Below, one piece after another: positions 10,714 through 20,361 of a stretch of DNA of 34,049 nt (position 1 is its first letter; every line of letters begins with the position of its first letter). The position numbers and the translations under genes were made by a program. Below the pieces are notes generated by a model that did no database searches, had not been told where the DNA came from, and saw only the letters and a list, made by a program, of their open reading frames with translations. This DNA comes from Priapulus caudatus (taxonomy: Eukaryota > Priapulida > Priapulimorpha > Priapulimorphida > Priapulidae): the NCBI RefSeq assembly GCF_000485595.1, contig NW_014577086.1, forward strand, positions 389,810 to 423,858, written 5' to 3'.

Positions 10714-11660
10714 AGTTGCACCACGAATATCCCAAGAAACAGAGTGACACTTTAGCACCTACACAAGGCCGAGAGAAAACACGTCACAGCTTGATGTCGC
10801 GTGCCGACTCATCGAAGAACAAACAACGAATGCCGCCGGCATATGTGAACTATGGGAACTAAGATAACATGAATCGACCTGTCGCGATTCCCACACCACA
10901 CTCGACTTCGAGAAGCATCTACCATTGTCAAGCCGAGCACGCCGCGTGCACGTGGCATCAGCGCGTGGTACAAGGCGGCACGATGACATGTTAGTACCAA
11001 TAGAAGGCTGCTCGAACGAGGGCTTCGAGAAACTTCTATCGAAGCCTCCACCATATCTGCAAGGACTCCAGCTGCCGTTCTCACGCTAGAGAAGGAAATC
11101 TCACCTTCAGTTGTCCATAAAATCCAGAGGACACAGGATTGCACATCGCACGCAACTAGGCCTTGACCACACTTGGGTACTGACGTTACGATGAAACCGC
11201 CAAAAGAAAGACGATTCCTATTCCATTTTCCATAGATTAGATTGTAATCAATACAACCAACTACCCATTGAATTGCTAACCAAGATCGTCATTTTAAACA
11301 CAATATAATATCTATAATATAATACAATGTAATGGCCTATATAGTTACATTTTACATTTATAGCTGCAGCATGGTAAGTCGTTGCCTAGTTGTCACCATG
11401 ACAACGAGATTCATCTTCCATGATATTGACGGTATCTGCGCACCGACGGCACATGCGCATGACGCAGCGCATAAAGTCAGGACAATTATGTTGTTCCTAA
11501 TTGCACACCTATCCCACGGATCAAATAAGGGGCCGGTCTAGCTGCTGACTTTCAGATATATAACTTGTCTGGCTCTCCTTTAGATATACATTTTACATAG
11601 CATTAAAACATGTACTAATTTATGGGAATCTGATAACATGAGATCACACTAGGCGACCTT
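10714..11660. other. Intron sequence, no gene recognised
   Basis: A minus-strand frame of 111 codons at 10809-11144 has no family resemblance and no splice signals in useful places. I treat it as chance. No repeats recognised. Confidence 0.45.
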
Positions 11661-11757
11661 CGTGCGGGTACACATGCGCGTGTGCGTGCGTGTGCGTGCG
11701 TGCGTGTTCGCGTGCGTGTGTGAGTGTGTGTGTGTGCGCGCGCGCATGTGTGTGGGA
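11661..11757. repeat. GT/GCGT-rich tract
   Basis: Imperfect GTGCGTGC and GTGTGT repeats ending in GCGCGCGCATGTGTGTG. Confidence 0.93.
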
Positions 11758-12091
11758 CAACAAGCAACCTTGTTGAGTGATCTACGTGCTTTGTCGACTA
11801 TCCTAGGGCGGGCACCGATCGCAGTTGTAAAAACACAAGTGAGCGTTAATACGCTCGCGAATTTCGTACCGGTATCGCCCGATGTCTCACCCAACCTTTT
11901 TCGTGTCCGATGCTAACGAATTCTAGCCGAATTTATCCGCTATTCGTACACGACGAATCCATAGGGTTTACCACAAATCGTTAATCAATCTAGCTCGAAC
12001 GCAAACGAGGTTGCAGGTATGTGCGTATGCCGTGCGGGGCGTGTGGAACAATGCCTGGCACTATCGGAAAGTCAAGATGAATGTGAGAATG

Positions 12092-12092
<1 letters not shown>
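11758..12092. other. Intron sequence
   Basis: A short open plus-strand frame (about 11755-11916) is not recognisable. Nothing else seen. Confidence 0.4.
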
Positions 12093-12159
<67 letters not shown>

Positions 12160-12355
12160 TTTGCTGTGTCATGTGTTGTGTTGTGTGTGTCGTGTATGTG
12201 TAGTGTGTGTGCTGGTGTTTGTGTGTAATGTGATTTATGTGTGTGTGTGTTATGCATGGTGTGTGGGTGTGTGTGTGTGTGGGTGTGTGTGGTGTGTGTG
12301 TGTGTGCTTGTGATGTTGTGTGTGGCGCTGTGCGTGCGTGCCTGCGTGTGTGTGT
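12093..12355. repeat. (GT)n microsatellite
   Basis: A pure GT run of about 65 bases, then an interrupted GT-rich tract to about 12355. On the gene strand this is (CA)n, starting about 95 bases downstream of the donor at 12448. Confidence 0.97.
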
Positions 12356-12448
12356 AACACGTGCATTAGCTGCGACCAGGATTATTTCGCGCGCCAATTT
12401 CTTTGCGCTGCATGACATTTAAGCGGGGCGAGGCGCTGATTTATTTAC

Positions 12449-12616
12449 CTGTCGTACTCGAAGCCGCACTCGAGGATTCCGCACGTGGCGGCTGCCTGCA
12501 TGCAATGATCGTGCCTCCTTCCGAACACGACGACTCGGAGTTGACGCTGTCGCACGAGATGGCGCGAGACAGACGCGTGCTGCTCATCTCCTGCAGGCCG
12601 TCAGACGATATATCAG
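12449..12616 (-). CDS. SYT12: Synaptotagmin-like gene, linker exon plus first C2A strand, with apparent frameshift
   Basis: Minus-strand exon with acceptor TTTTTACAG at 12617 and donor GACAG|GTAAATAA. Its last codons read CGILECGFEYD plus AG, and the AG joins the G of the exon at 6895-7024 to give YDREVSELVV. This is the expected first strand of C2A ('G.L...L.YD'). The upstream part reads as a Ser-rich linker in a different frame: SSDGLQEMSSTRLSRAIS, then CDSVNSESSCSE. That text resembles the SADSLNSISS linker just before C2A in mammalian SYT12 as I recall it. Joining the two parts needs one extra base somewhere between about 12484 and 12520. The most likely cause is a one-base deletion in the assembly; a real pseudogene lesion is possible. 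A second acceptor (CCTGCAG at 12591) would start the exon at 12590. RLSRAIS contains an R-x-x-S site of the kind used by basophilic kinases. The exon call is strong because of the phase match; its N-terminal frame is less certain. Confidence 0.82.
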
Positions 12617-12639
12617 CTGTAAAAATGTTTTATTATCAG

Positions 12640-13035
12640 CATACACACACAGACAGATTACACATGCACACACCTAGACATCACACAACAAGACAACACA
12701 CACAACACACACTACACACACACACACACAACACACCACACGCACACACATACACACAACACACGACACACAGCACCACACTACACACATCAACACACGC
12801 ACCGCACCGCCACAACCACCCACACGCTGCCTACTCAATCACACACTACTCACAGCACATTCCACACACACCCACGCACGCACGGTGCACTGCACGCACA
12901 CCACACAATCACACACATGAGCACACTACAGAACACACAATGACACACATCACACACACATCTGACACACACACACACCAACTACGACACACACACCACA
13001 CCACACAACCACACACACACACAAATACATCAACA
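12640..13035. repeat. (CA)n-rich tract
   Basis: Interrupted CACACA sequence of about 395 bases. On the gene strand it is a (UG)n-rich tract ending about 24 bases upstream of the 3' splice site at 12617. The long plus-strand open frame across it is a His/Thr repeat translation, not a gene. Confidence 0.96.
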
Positions 13036-13322
13036 CAACGCACGCACCCACGCTACCGCCACAGCACGGCGTCTTTTTTTGCTACACTCTCTCTCTCTAC
13101 ATAGCGGCACATAGACGTACATGCGAGTCCTCTCGACCGGGAACTTTTCTGCCTGCTTGCTAATGCGCGTAGTCAGGCGCCCGCTCGCAGGCTCATGCTT
13201 CCACGGCAGCATCAGCCGTCACCAACCCCTCTTCAGCATCGGCGCCTTGTCTGGACTGCGGCGTCGCCACGATCTGTATGTCGCCGAGCTGGCTGGTACG
13301 ACGCGTTTCTGTTCGCGGGCAC

Positions 13323-13402
13323 CTGACTCATAGGATGGCGGGGGGGCGTAAGGCTTCAGATCGGTCAGTCGTCCTTCGTTACCTCGTATGTATAGGTGAC
13401 AT
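13323..13402 (-). CDS. Possible linker exon of the synaptotagmin-like gene
   Basis: Tentative. The minus strand encodes TDLKPYAPPPSYES up to a CAG|GTGCCC donor. The last G would join the CT at the start of the exon at 12616 to give Ala, so the join reads SYESADISSDGLQ and its phase is correct. LKPY before the Ser-rich linker recalls LAPY at the same place in mammalian SYT12, and PPPSY is a typical linker motif. The left limit is a guess: an acceptor-like CGTCGAG at 13403 gives an 80-base exon entering in phase 2 but lacks a good pyrimidine tract. A run of seven C (gene strand) inside the exon is prone to sequencing indels, so the frame upstream of it is unsafe. Confidence 0.35.
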
Positions 13403-14000
13403 CTCGACGTGTACACGCGGCACCGCCAGTGGGTTTACGCGCATAATCCATAATAGAATAATAGCGTAATTAAAGAAAACATTTTAAAGATAAAAATAGA
13501 TAATTAAAAAAGATTAAAGATAAAAAGCATGATTAATCAGGAAATTTAGATTACAAGACGTCCTTCTTGTCTATTGATGGACTCTGGTAATTAGGCGAAA
13601 CGTCGGCAGTTTGGCGCGCGTGTGCCACAGAGGTTGATAGGGAACCCTGTTTTGCAAGTGTAATAGTCGCTATTCTGGTGGCGGTCAGTGCGCTCGGTGG
13701 TCCGCGGTCTCGCAGTAGGTTGCAGAACATACACTCAGAACATACGATTAATATATTACAGATGAAACAAGAGAATATACGCCTATAATTGATGCGGCGT
13801 GTAGCTACTAGAACGCTATCTAGCTGGCTGTGCAATGTATAAGGTTCGGGGGGGGGGGTTACTTCACGCTGCATCAGAATTGGTGTGAATGCATTTATAA
13901 ATTGTTGCTATATGGTTGGCGACCGACGCAGCTGAGATTGAACATGATAAGCAGCACAGAGCTGAGTGAGTGATGAGATAGCAGAACAGACACGACACAG
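13403..14000. other. Intron sequence with a weak linker-like frame
   Basis: A minus-strand frame ending near 13551 reads ...SPNYQSPSIDKKDVL. It looks composition-wise like linker coding sequence and follows an ACAG acceptor-like site at about 13650, but its only donor candidate is TT|GTAATC. Not strong enough to call. A G10 run lies at about 13849-13858. Confidence 0.35.
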
Positions 14001-14335
14001 AGAGAGAGAGGTTAGAGAAAGACAGAGTAAGTTAGTATAAAGAAGAGAGAATGAGAATAGAGGGAGAGAGATCAGAGAGTAGAGAGAGAGAGAAGATGAG
14101 AGAGAAGAGATGAATATAGAGAGAAGAGAGAGAGAAGAGGGAGAGAGAGGGAATCGAGAGAGAGAGAGAGAGAGATGAGAGAGATGAGAGAGAGAGAGAG
14201 AGAGAAAGAGACGAGGACGAGGCGAGAGACAAAGAAGAGAAGAAAGAGAAGAGAAATAGAGAGAGAAGAAGCGAGAGATGAGAGAGGAGAAGAGAGAGAG
14301 AGAGAGAGAGGAGAGAGTAAAGAGAGAGCGCGCCG
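14001..14335. repeat. (GA)n-rich purine tract
   Basis: About 330 bases of interrupted GAGA repeat, nearly all purine on the plus strand and so polypyrimidine on the gene strand. The Ser/Leu and Arg/Glu open frames are repeat translations. Confidence 0.95.
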
Positions 14336-14639
14336 TTTCAGTTGGTTGACTCTCGCATAAGGGTTTAATCGCGTGAAGCCATTTTATTCTCACAATGGCC
14401 CCGGTTCGATTGGTTTGGGGACGCCATTAACTGCGACGTCGTATTGTGTACGTTGAAGTGAGTGCACTGGCGCTGTGAGACCGCAGCCTGGCTCTATATA
14501 CGGGCGCCGTCGGGACCGCGAACAGTGCTGAAGCGCGCCATGCAGCCGATGCAGGGAAACAGATCGCCGAGCGTATGGCAAAGGCTCCTGCCAGGCTTCC
14601 ACGAATATGCGTGAAACATCGAGTACAGGCATCATTGGA
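14336..14639. other. GC-rich intron sequence
   Basis: A 94-codon minus-strand frame spans it, without recognisable motifs. Nothing supportable. Confidence 0.4.
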
Positions 14640-14836
14640 AACGCTCTCAAGTAATAATAAGGCAAATAAAACACGACATGTAATATACTACAAAATGTCT
14701 TAATGCTTTCTCTACTCTCCTTTCGCTTAAGTATGCCGATGAACCTTGCTAGTAAAATGACCGTTCAAATGCTTTCGCTTCCTACAACACGTAGTACATC
14801 GCAGCGCACCCCGCTGTGCGGAAACAACGAAGATAC
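14640..14836. mobile_element. Fold-back MITE copy B, left arm
   Basis: Matches the left arm of copy A in order: GGCAAATAAAACACGACATGTA, AATGTCTTAATGCTTTCTCTACTCTCC, TTTCGCTTAAG, CGTTCAAATGCT, CTACAACAC, CCGCTGTGCG. It is diverged. The matching right arm lies about 330 bases away at 15165-15392. Confidence 0.75.
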
Positions 14837-14865
14837 TAGAGACACTGCGGAATGAGCACAGACTC

Positions 14866-15020
14866 CGCCAAGGCAGCTCGCATTCTCTCAATGTGATTTG
14901 TTATTAATTAATTAACTTAATTAAGTGGAACAATATAATTTAATTAATTAATTAAATTAATTAATTGGATCGCGGATTGAGCTGCGAGCGTGGCAGGGTG
15001 GGGGAGGACTGAGTGGTTGC
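14866..15020. repeat. Inverted repeat with TTAATTAA loop, inside copy B
   Basis: Flanks CTCCGCCAAGGCAGCTCGC...CTCAAT on the left and ATTGAGCTGCGAGCG...GGGGGAG on the right are imperfect reverse complements. They enclose about 70 bases of (TTAA)-type palindromic sequence. It could be a second fold-back element inserted into copy B, or a diverged centre of copy B. Confidence 0.6.
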
Positions 15021-15164
15021 CGCTTGCCCGCTGGTTGCGTGTTTGTAAGTCTTCAGCCAGCGCACCTAGCGGAAGTGAACTGAAACGTACATGGTAACAC
15101 ACAGAAACAAACCAACACTCAAAAACTCGCCGGTGAAAACATAACCCCCGCCATGCCCCTGGCG

Positions 15165-15392
15165 GAGGTAATAATAGAGAATAATAGAGAGAATAGAGAA
15201 CTCTATTATTATTCTTGTTTGTGCACAGGGCGTGCGGGCGGTGTACTTGTGTGTTGTAGAGGAGCATTTGAACGGCATTTACAGCAAGTTATCGGCAATA
15301 ATAGGCGAAGGAAAGTAGAAAAACATTAAGACTTTGGTAGTAAATACATTTCGTGTTTATTTGCCTTTTTTATTAAGACGTTCAAAGTGCCT
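15165..15392. mobile_element. Fold-back MITE copy B, right arm
   Basis: Matches the right arm of copy A closely: ATTCTTGTTTGTGCACAGGGCG, GCGGTGTACTTGTG, GAGCATTTGAACGGCATTTACAG, ATAGGCGAA, AAACATTAAGACTTTGGTA, ACATTTCGTGTTTATTTGCC, and the outer end ACGTTCAAAGTGCCTGTG. Confidence 0.85.
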
Positions 15393-16471
15393 GTGAACAT
15401 CAGTATTTCCGGGATATTTCACAGGGCGCGTAGGTGCCGGCAGCGAGAGGCAGATTCATTTGTTAGTGGAGCAGGTGGCGTTTTAACGTGCGGCACGCGC
15501 CAAGAATGTGTTCGGATCTCTAGCGGTAATTATGTGGACGTCGCCGCTAGCGACGTCGTTGCTGATGCACGTAGTAATCACCGCAACATCTTGAGTGGCT
15601 TCAGTCGCGAACCCTAATTGTTTGTCTAATGCCTGGATCTTATCTACCCCGGTTTAGCGTAATATCTTGGCCGCGACTACGTCGCACGCGCGTGACCTCG
15701 TGGCGAGCGTCTGCAAGATGCTGCGGCGATTGCTCCGTAGGCCCTGATTGGTATTCATAGACGGTAGTAGCTATATGTATATATATATATATGACTTCTC
15801 GTCTGTTAATTCCAAAACTACTTACTTGCAGTAAGTCAGGAACTGCGAATGCTCCTTTCTTGACGACTGATATTCACAGATGAGAGTACACGGCCTTAAA
15901 CGTGTGTACGCGTAAACCACGTGCAGTAGCCAGCCCGCACACGTACACCCGTTACCATTGCATCCCTCACATAATATGTGCGGTATATAGAATGCAACAC
16001 TTGTTATCACTTGGGGTCTAGATCAATAGGCGTATAGTAACCAGGTTCCTGCTCGCTGTAATAATAATCCTTTGCCCTTTAGTCGGATAAAGGACGATCA
16101 CGCGTATATGTAATAGAAGGGAGTAATTTCGGGAACCTGTACGAGATGAGGACATGCATTAAACATCCGTATCACGAAGACGGCGTCTTGCCACGTCGTC
16201 CGTCATTCGTATGAACGATACGGGATGAACTTCAAAGCTCATAAATCACGGGACATTGATAATTATCGATGGCTCGGCCTGTAGAGAACTGTAAAACATG
16301 CCGCACGGGGTTGATGACGGTATGATTCGGTTTTCGCGCGGGTCTTATAGCTAACGAATATCGATGTCAAGATGTCTATCTATGTACAGTTGTTAGGCTT
16401 ACTCCTTCTTACCCCGTTCCGAAGGCACTGGTGAGTTTGACTTGGTAAATAGAGAAGGCACAGAGGAATTG
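15393..16471. other. Intron sequence, no gene recognised
   Basis: A short TA run lies at 15776-15792 and a GACGTCGCCGCTAGCGACGTC near-palindrome at about 15537-15557. Open frames are under 80 codons and not recognisable. Confidence 0.45.
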
Positions 16472-16474
16472 GCG

Positions 16475-16509
<35 letters not shown>

Positions 16510-16577
16510 CAAGATATATATATATATATATATATATATNNNNNNNNNNCACCGCCACCGCCACCGCCAGCACCACC
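16472..16577. repeat. (TA)n tract, N gap and (CCGCCA)n tract
   Basis: Two TA runs (16472-16503 and 16513-16539) reach a 10-base N run at 16540-16549, followed by a CACCGCCACCGCC repeat to about 16577. The N run is an assembly gap of unknown true size. Confidence 0.97.
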
Positions 16578-16905
16578 GAATGAACACGAAATGTATTTAC
16601 TACCAAAGTCTTAATGTTTATCTATTCTCTTTCGCCTAAGAGTGTACCGTAAATGCAGTTCAGACGCTCCTTTGCAACACACAATTTCACTGCACGCACG
16701 CCACTGTGCACAAACTCACAGAGAGACTTCTGTGGGATTTGTCTACAGTGGTGTGCGTGCAATGAAATTGTGTGTTGCAGAAGAGCATTCTAACGACATT
16801 TACGTGAAATTATTAGTCGATAGAGAATACATAAACATTGAGATTTTGGCAGTAAATATACATCGTGTTTATTTATCATTAATTTATTATCGGAACGTTT
16901 CTATA
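16575..16905. mobile_element. Fold-back MITE, copy C
   Basis: A full palindrome of the same family. The left arm runs from GAACACGAAATGTATTTACTACC through CAACACACAATTTCACTGCACGCACGCC. The turn is at about 16715-16735, and the right arm returns as GGTGTGCGTGCAATGAAATTGTGTGTTGCAG to ATCGTGTTTATTTATC. The last right-hand bases (CGGAACGTTTC) differ from copy A, so the outer end may have been replaced. CCACCA/CAGCAG repeats follow at 16917-16948. Confidence 0.82.
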
Positions 16906-17044
16906 GTGTTCATGACTACCACCACCAGCAGCAGCAGCTAGCAGCACCTTATCCCCACAGCTACTACCCCGTGTCTCACAGTCATGGTCGCACGTAATCA
17001 CTCATCACTTATGCACTGCATATTTTAACAGAAGATACACCTAC

Positions 17045-17215
17045 CATATAACCACTATACTGCTCATTCTTGGTCAACATGGCCTTTTCCTCGTCTTCCC
17101 CGAAGCAGCGTAATAACCATTCCCAAAGTCCGTATGTGCGACATGCCATGAAACCCAACATGGCCACAAGTATGCTGACACCAACGATGATGATAGCAAC
17201 TAACCATTCACTCAT
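17045..17215 (-). CDS. SYT12: Synaptotagmin-like gene, first coding exon (membrane anchor)
   Basis: Encodes the N-terminal 57 residues. The ATG at 17213-17215 has G at -3 and lies 12 bases after a GTTTTTCAG acceptor, so an upstream 5' UTR exon is likely. Residues 4-25 (WLVAIIIVGV to GFMAC) form one hydrophobic membrane span. Only three residues precede it, and a basic residue (R26) follows. Cys25 and Cys37 flank the inner membrane face and could be acylated; residues 40-43 are acidic (EDEE). The exon ends SGYM at donor ATG|GTAGGT in phase 0. A short luminal end, one span and a W-containing juxtamembrane segment fit the synaptotagmin plan. I link it to the C2A exons by strand, order and the absence of any other gene between them; no sequence overlap proves it. 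It could belong to another small membrane protein. Confidence 0.72.
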
Positions 17216-17227
17216 GACTGCAGGTCA
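17216..17227 (-). other. 5' UTR part of the first coding exon
   Basis: Twelve bases between the acceptor GTTTTTCAG (17228-17236) and the start codon on the minus strand. If the acceptor is used, the promoter lies further right. Confidence 0.5.
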
Positions 17228-17397
17228 CTGAAAAACAATCGAACGTCGTAGACTGGTTAGTTAACCATACCGATTACATTAGCAAGAGCAAATATCCAAT
17301 CAATTGTGTACTACTTTGTTACAATCTATCGGCACTTAGCGTAAAAATCAGCTGCTGGAATTATGCAATTCTATTTCATCAACATCAAGTGAATGTG

Positions 17398-17592
17398 CAG
17401 GGGCGTAGCCAGCCTTTCCAAGAGGGGGGATTCCAAACCAAGAGGGAGGATCCAAACCTACTATATACTAATAAAACTTTTCACAATTTTCGCTTCATGC
17501 TTTTATATACATACTGTATCAGATATGTGCAATTTTGATACAAACCAGGAGGGATTCCGGATTGCCTGGAATCACCCCTGCCTACGCCCCTG
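17398..17592. mobile_element. Short terminal-inverted-repeat MITE (CAGGGGCGTAG ends)
   Basis: The left end CAGGGGCGTAGCCAG (17398) is matched by the inverted right end CTGCCTACGCCCCTG (to 17592). The 5-base ATGTG flanks both sides (17393-17397 and 17593-17597) and may be the target-site duplication. CAGGGGCG-type ends are common on non-autonomous hAT-like and related elements, but a hAT duplication would be 8 bp, so the superfamily is uncertain. It is non-coding and lies 182 bases upstream of the first coding exon. Confidence 0.8.
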
Positions 17593-17597
17593 ATGTG

Positions 17598-17877
17598 CGC
17601 TCTGCTGCATGGTGACTTGTCGTATTAGCGGTATTACTAGCTTTATGGCATCAGTTCGTCACATTATTAGTTACGCAAACGCACATCGTGTATAGGCAAA
17701 TATAGTTGATTGGTGACTGAATGTCTAGTTGCAACTAACTGACACCTGACATGATGTGCTGATTGCACAACTATTCGTGCGACGTTTACTGCTGTTCACC
17801 CGCTTTTTATGAAACGTTCCCAGGCATCATAAATAAATACGCACAGACTGCAGATGTGCACATAATCGCACCCATGC
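17598..17877. other. Non-coding sequence
   Basis: Nothing recognisable between the MITE and the next simple repeat. Confidence 0.4.
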
Positions 17878-17942
17878 ACGCACACACGCACGCACGCACG
17901 CACGAACGAACGCACGCACGCACGCACACACACACACACACG
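17878..17942. repeat. (CGCA)n/(CA)n microsatellite
   Basis: CACGCACG repeats passing into CACACA. Confidence 0.95.
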
Positions 17943-17984
17943 GCAATATGCACAGGTTGTGTGTGTTGTGTGTATTATGTGTAT

Positions 17985-18612
17985 GGTTGGATGGACGGAC
18001 GGATGGATGGATGAATGGATAGATGGATCGATGGATTATGATGCGATGATGTATGGATGGATTGGATGATGGATGGATGGAGAATCGATGGACTGGATGG
18101 ATGGATGATAGATGGATTGATGGTATGGATGGATGATGGATGGGAATGGATGATGATTGATGGATGGACTGGATGATGATGGATGATGGATGGATGATGG
18201 AGTGGATGGATTGATGGATGACGGATGGATGGGATTGATGCTGGGATGTATGTATGTATGGATGGATGGATTGGATGATGGATAGATGGATTGATGTATG
18301 GATGATGGATTCAGGTATGGATTGATGGATCGATAGGATTGGATGAGCTAATGGATGAAGGATGTAGGAATGGAGGCACTGAACTGGATGGATGGATGAT
18401 GATGATGATGGATGATGGATGGGATGGATGATGATGGATTGGATGGATGGAATTATGATGGATGGACCGGATGGACGCGCATGGACGGACGGACGGAGCG
18501 ACGGACGAGACGGACGACGACGGACGGACGACGACGGACGGAGCGACGACGACGGACGGACGGACGACGACGGAACGGACGGACGGACGGAACTGACGAC
18601 GATATGGAATGG
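17985..18612. repeat. (GGAT)n and (GGAC)n tetranucleotide satellite
   Basis: About 630 bases of interrupted GGATGGATG, passing into GGACGGACG and GACGACG variants from about 18470. The open frames are repeat translations. It forms the left border of the duplicated unit. Confidence 0.96.
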
Positions 18613-20361
18613 ATGGATTTATAAGGGCGATGGAGTAAAGGGTAAGATCGCAGACGTGAGACTGTCATATTCTTAAATGGATATATCTCACTGGCTATCG
18701 TATTTTACAAATGGACTTCGTAGGGGTGCAATACCTTCTAGATGTATCGTAACACTATCGTAATCGACTTGTGTAATTGAAGATTTCACTTGTTAGACCG
18801 CCCAAGAAGCTCACTCTATGGACGTGAGATGTACGAATGAGGTCTCCATGCGCTAGGGCTCCGACGTCAAACATTTTCAATTAGTCTGCTGGACACAGTG
18901 TGTATTCGAAAATGCCTTTTACATTCTCGATTCTCGCCTAAAAATGCGACTGTCGTCTGTAATATAACGGATGAGTTTTACTCTTAGTGAACGTATAAAC
19001 GTGTAAAAGCGCGAATAACAACTAGGCGCGTTTTCATCTGCCTCGGGGGTTTGTTGACGTTAGCTACTCTTTCCGTTAAATTATGTGTCGCTCGGGAGTA
19101 TGTGACAGATAATTACTGATAAATCATGAGAATACACCATATGATACATGATCTGCAGAATCGTGACGTTTATAATGTGACGTAATCTCACCCATGAAAA
19201 AATATCTAATGACGGGTGTTAAAACAGCGTTTATAATTTATTCAAATAAAAGTGCGCAAAATACCACGCCCAGTTATAAATGCACAGCAAAAAGTCATAT
19301 AAAGACGGACTATTTAAGCTTAAACCAGAGCAGATCTTGTGCAATATAGGAGTGCACTCTATAACGCTATAACAATAACCGTAACACATAACTATAACGC
19401 TAAACCGTCACCTTTAAATACCAAGAACTCTAATTCGGTGTCGATTGTTAAACATACTGCATTTCCTAGGAAAGTGTGTAATAACATGCGATTCCCAACG
19501 ACTCAGCGCATGCAAACGGCGTCAACTCTGATATTCAATGCAGAGTACCTACGCATAGACCGCCATAACAAGTGGCCTATTTGTGAACAAGACAGCCGAT
19601 GTGGCGCGATAGTGATTTTGCTAGCGAGTAGAGTGTGTGATTTAGAGCGAACTATTTACTCTAGAGTGAATACGGGAAGGGGCTTTTTGCTTGTAATTTC
19701 AAGGGCAACGGACGTACGTTCTAAGCTCATCACAGCACGGCAATCGTGGCTCGGCGCTTGTAGAATGCTGCCGGTGAAAAACGGTTGGAAACTAATGCTC
19801 CGTATGCCTAAGTCTCTTTTCACTGCGATCCGAACGGACAGATTTATGTGTTAGCCTCGCCTTTCACGTGAATTATCGCGGCGTCACTGACCAGCGTGTT
19901 TCGTTTTGAACCATACGTATATAGTTGCGCTTAGCGCGTGTGATCAGTACCAGCATGATCGCAGCCTATTGCGGATCATGTATGTACATCACAACGCCTA
20001 ATCGAGGCTTCTACTCGCGGCTGCCGTTCTTTCTAGGTCGATTATGCAGGCACTGTCAAACATACGCGGCTCCATAACAACAGTCATCATTGTACGCTGT
20101 TGATCGTTAACCTCGCATCCGCGCCGCGTATGCCTGTAATTCATTAATAGTGGCCATGCAGCTTTCTATTCAGGTCTCGGGCAGGAAAACGAGTTGTTGA
20201 TATGTCGAGTTTCTGTACGCTTGCTAGGACCCGCATTGCCTAGAAGGTGAAATTCGTGAGATCGCAATTGCATTGACGCACCATGTCTTGCATGTTGATG
20301 GTGAATGTCTAGCGGTTAAAGGCACGAATAAACAATTATTGTATTAATATAAATCTAACTA

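Noticed and set aside
10809-11144. 111-codon minus-strand frame
   Set aside because: No motif and no supporting splice sites.
11755-11916. Plus-strand frame LRALSTILGRAPIAVVKTQV
   Set aside because: Short and unrecognised; mostly a continuation of the GT-repeat frame.
12403-13104. 233-codon plus-strand open frame
   Set aside because: It runs antisense over the synaptotagmin linker exon and then through the CA tract; composition is repeat-driven.
14400-14425. GGTTCGATTGG, resembling a tRNA B box
   Set aside because: Departs from the B-box consensus, with no matching A box or cloverleaf around it.
19339-19854. 171-codon open frame, the longest non-repeat frame in the window
   Set aside because: No recognisable domain, signal or motif, and the matching region of the second unit copy is broken by many indels. 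Chance length is plausible.
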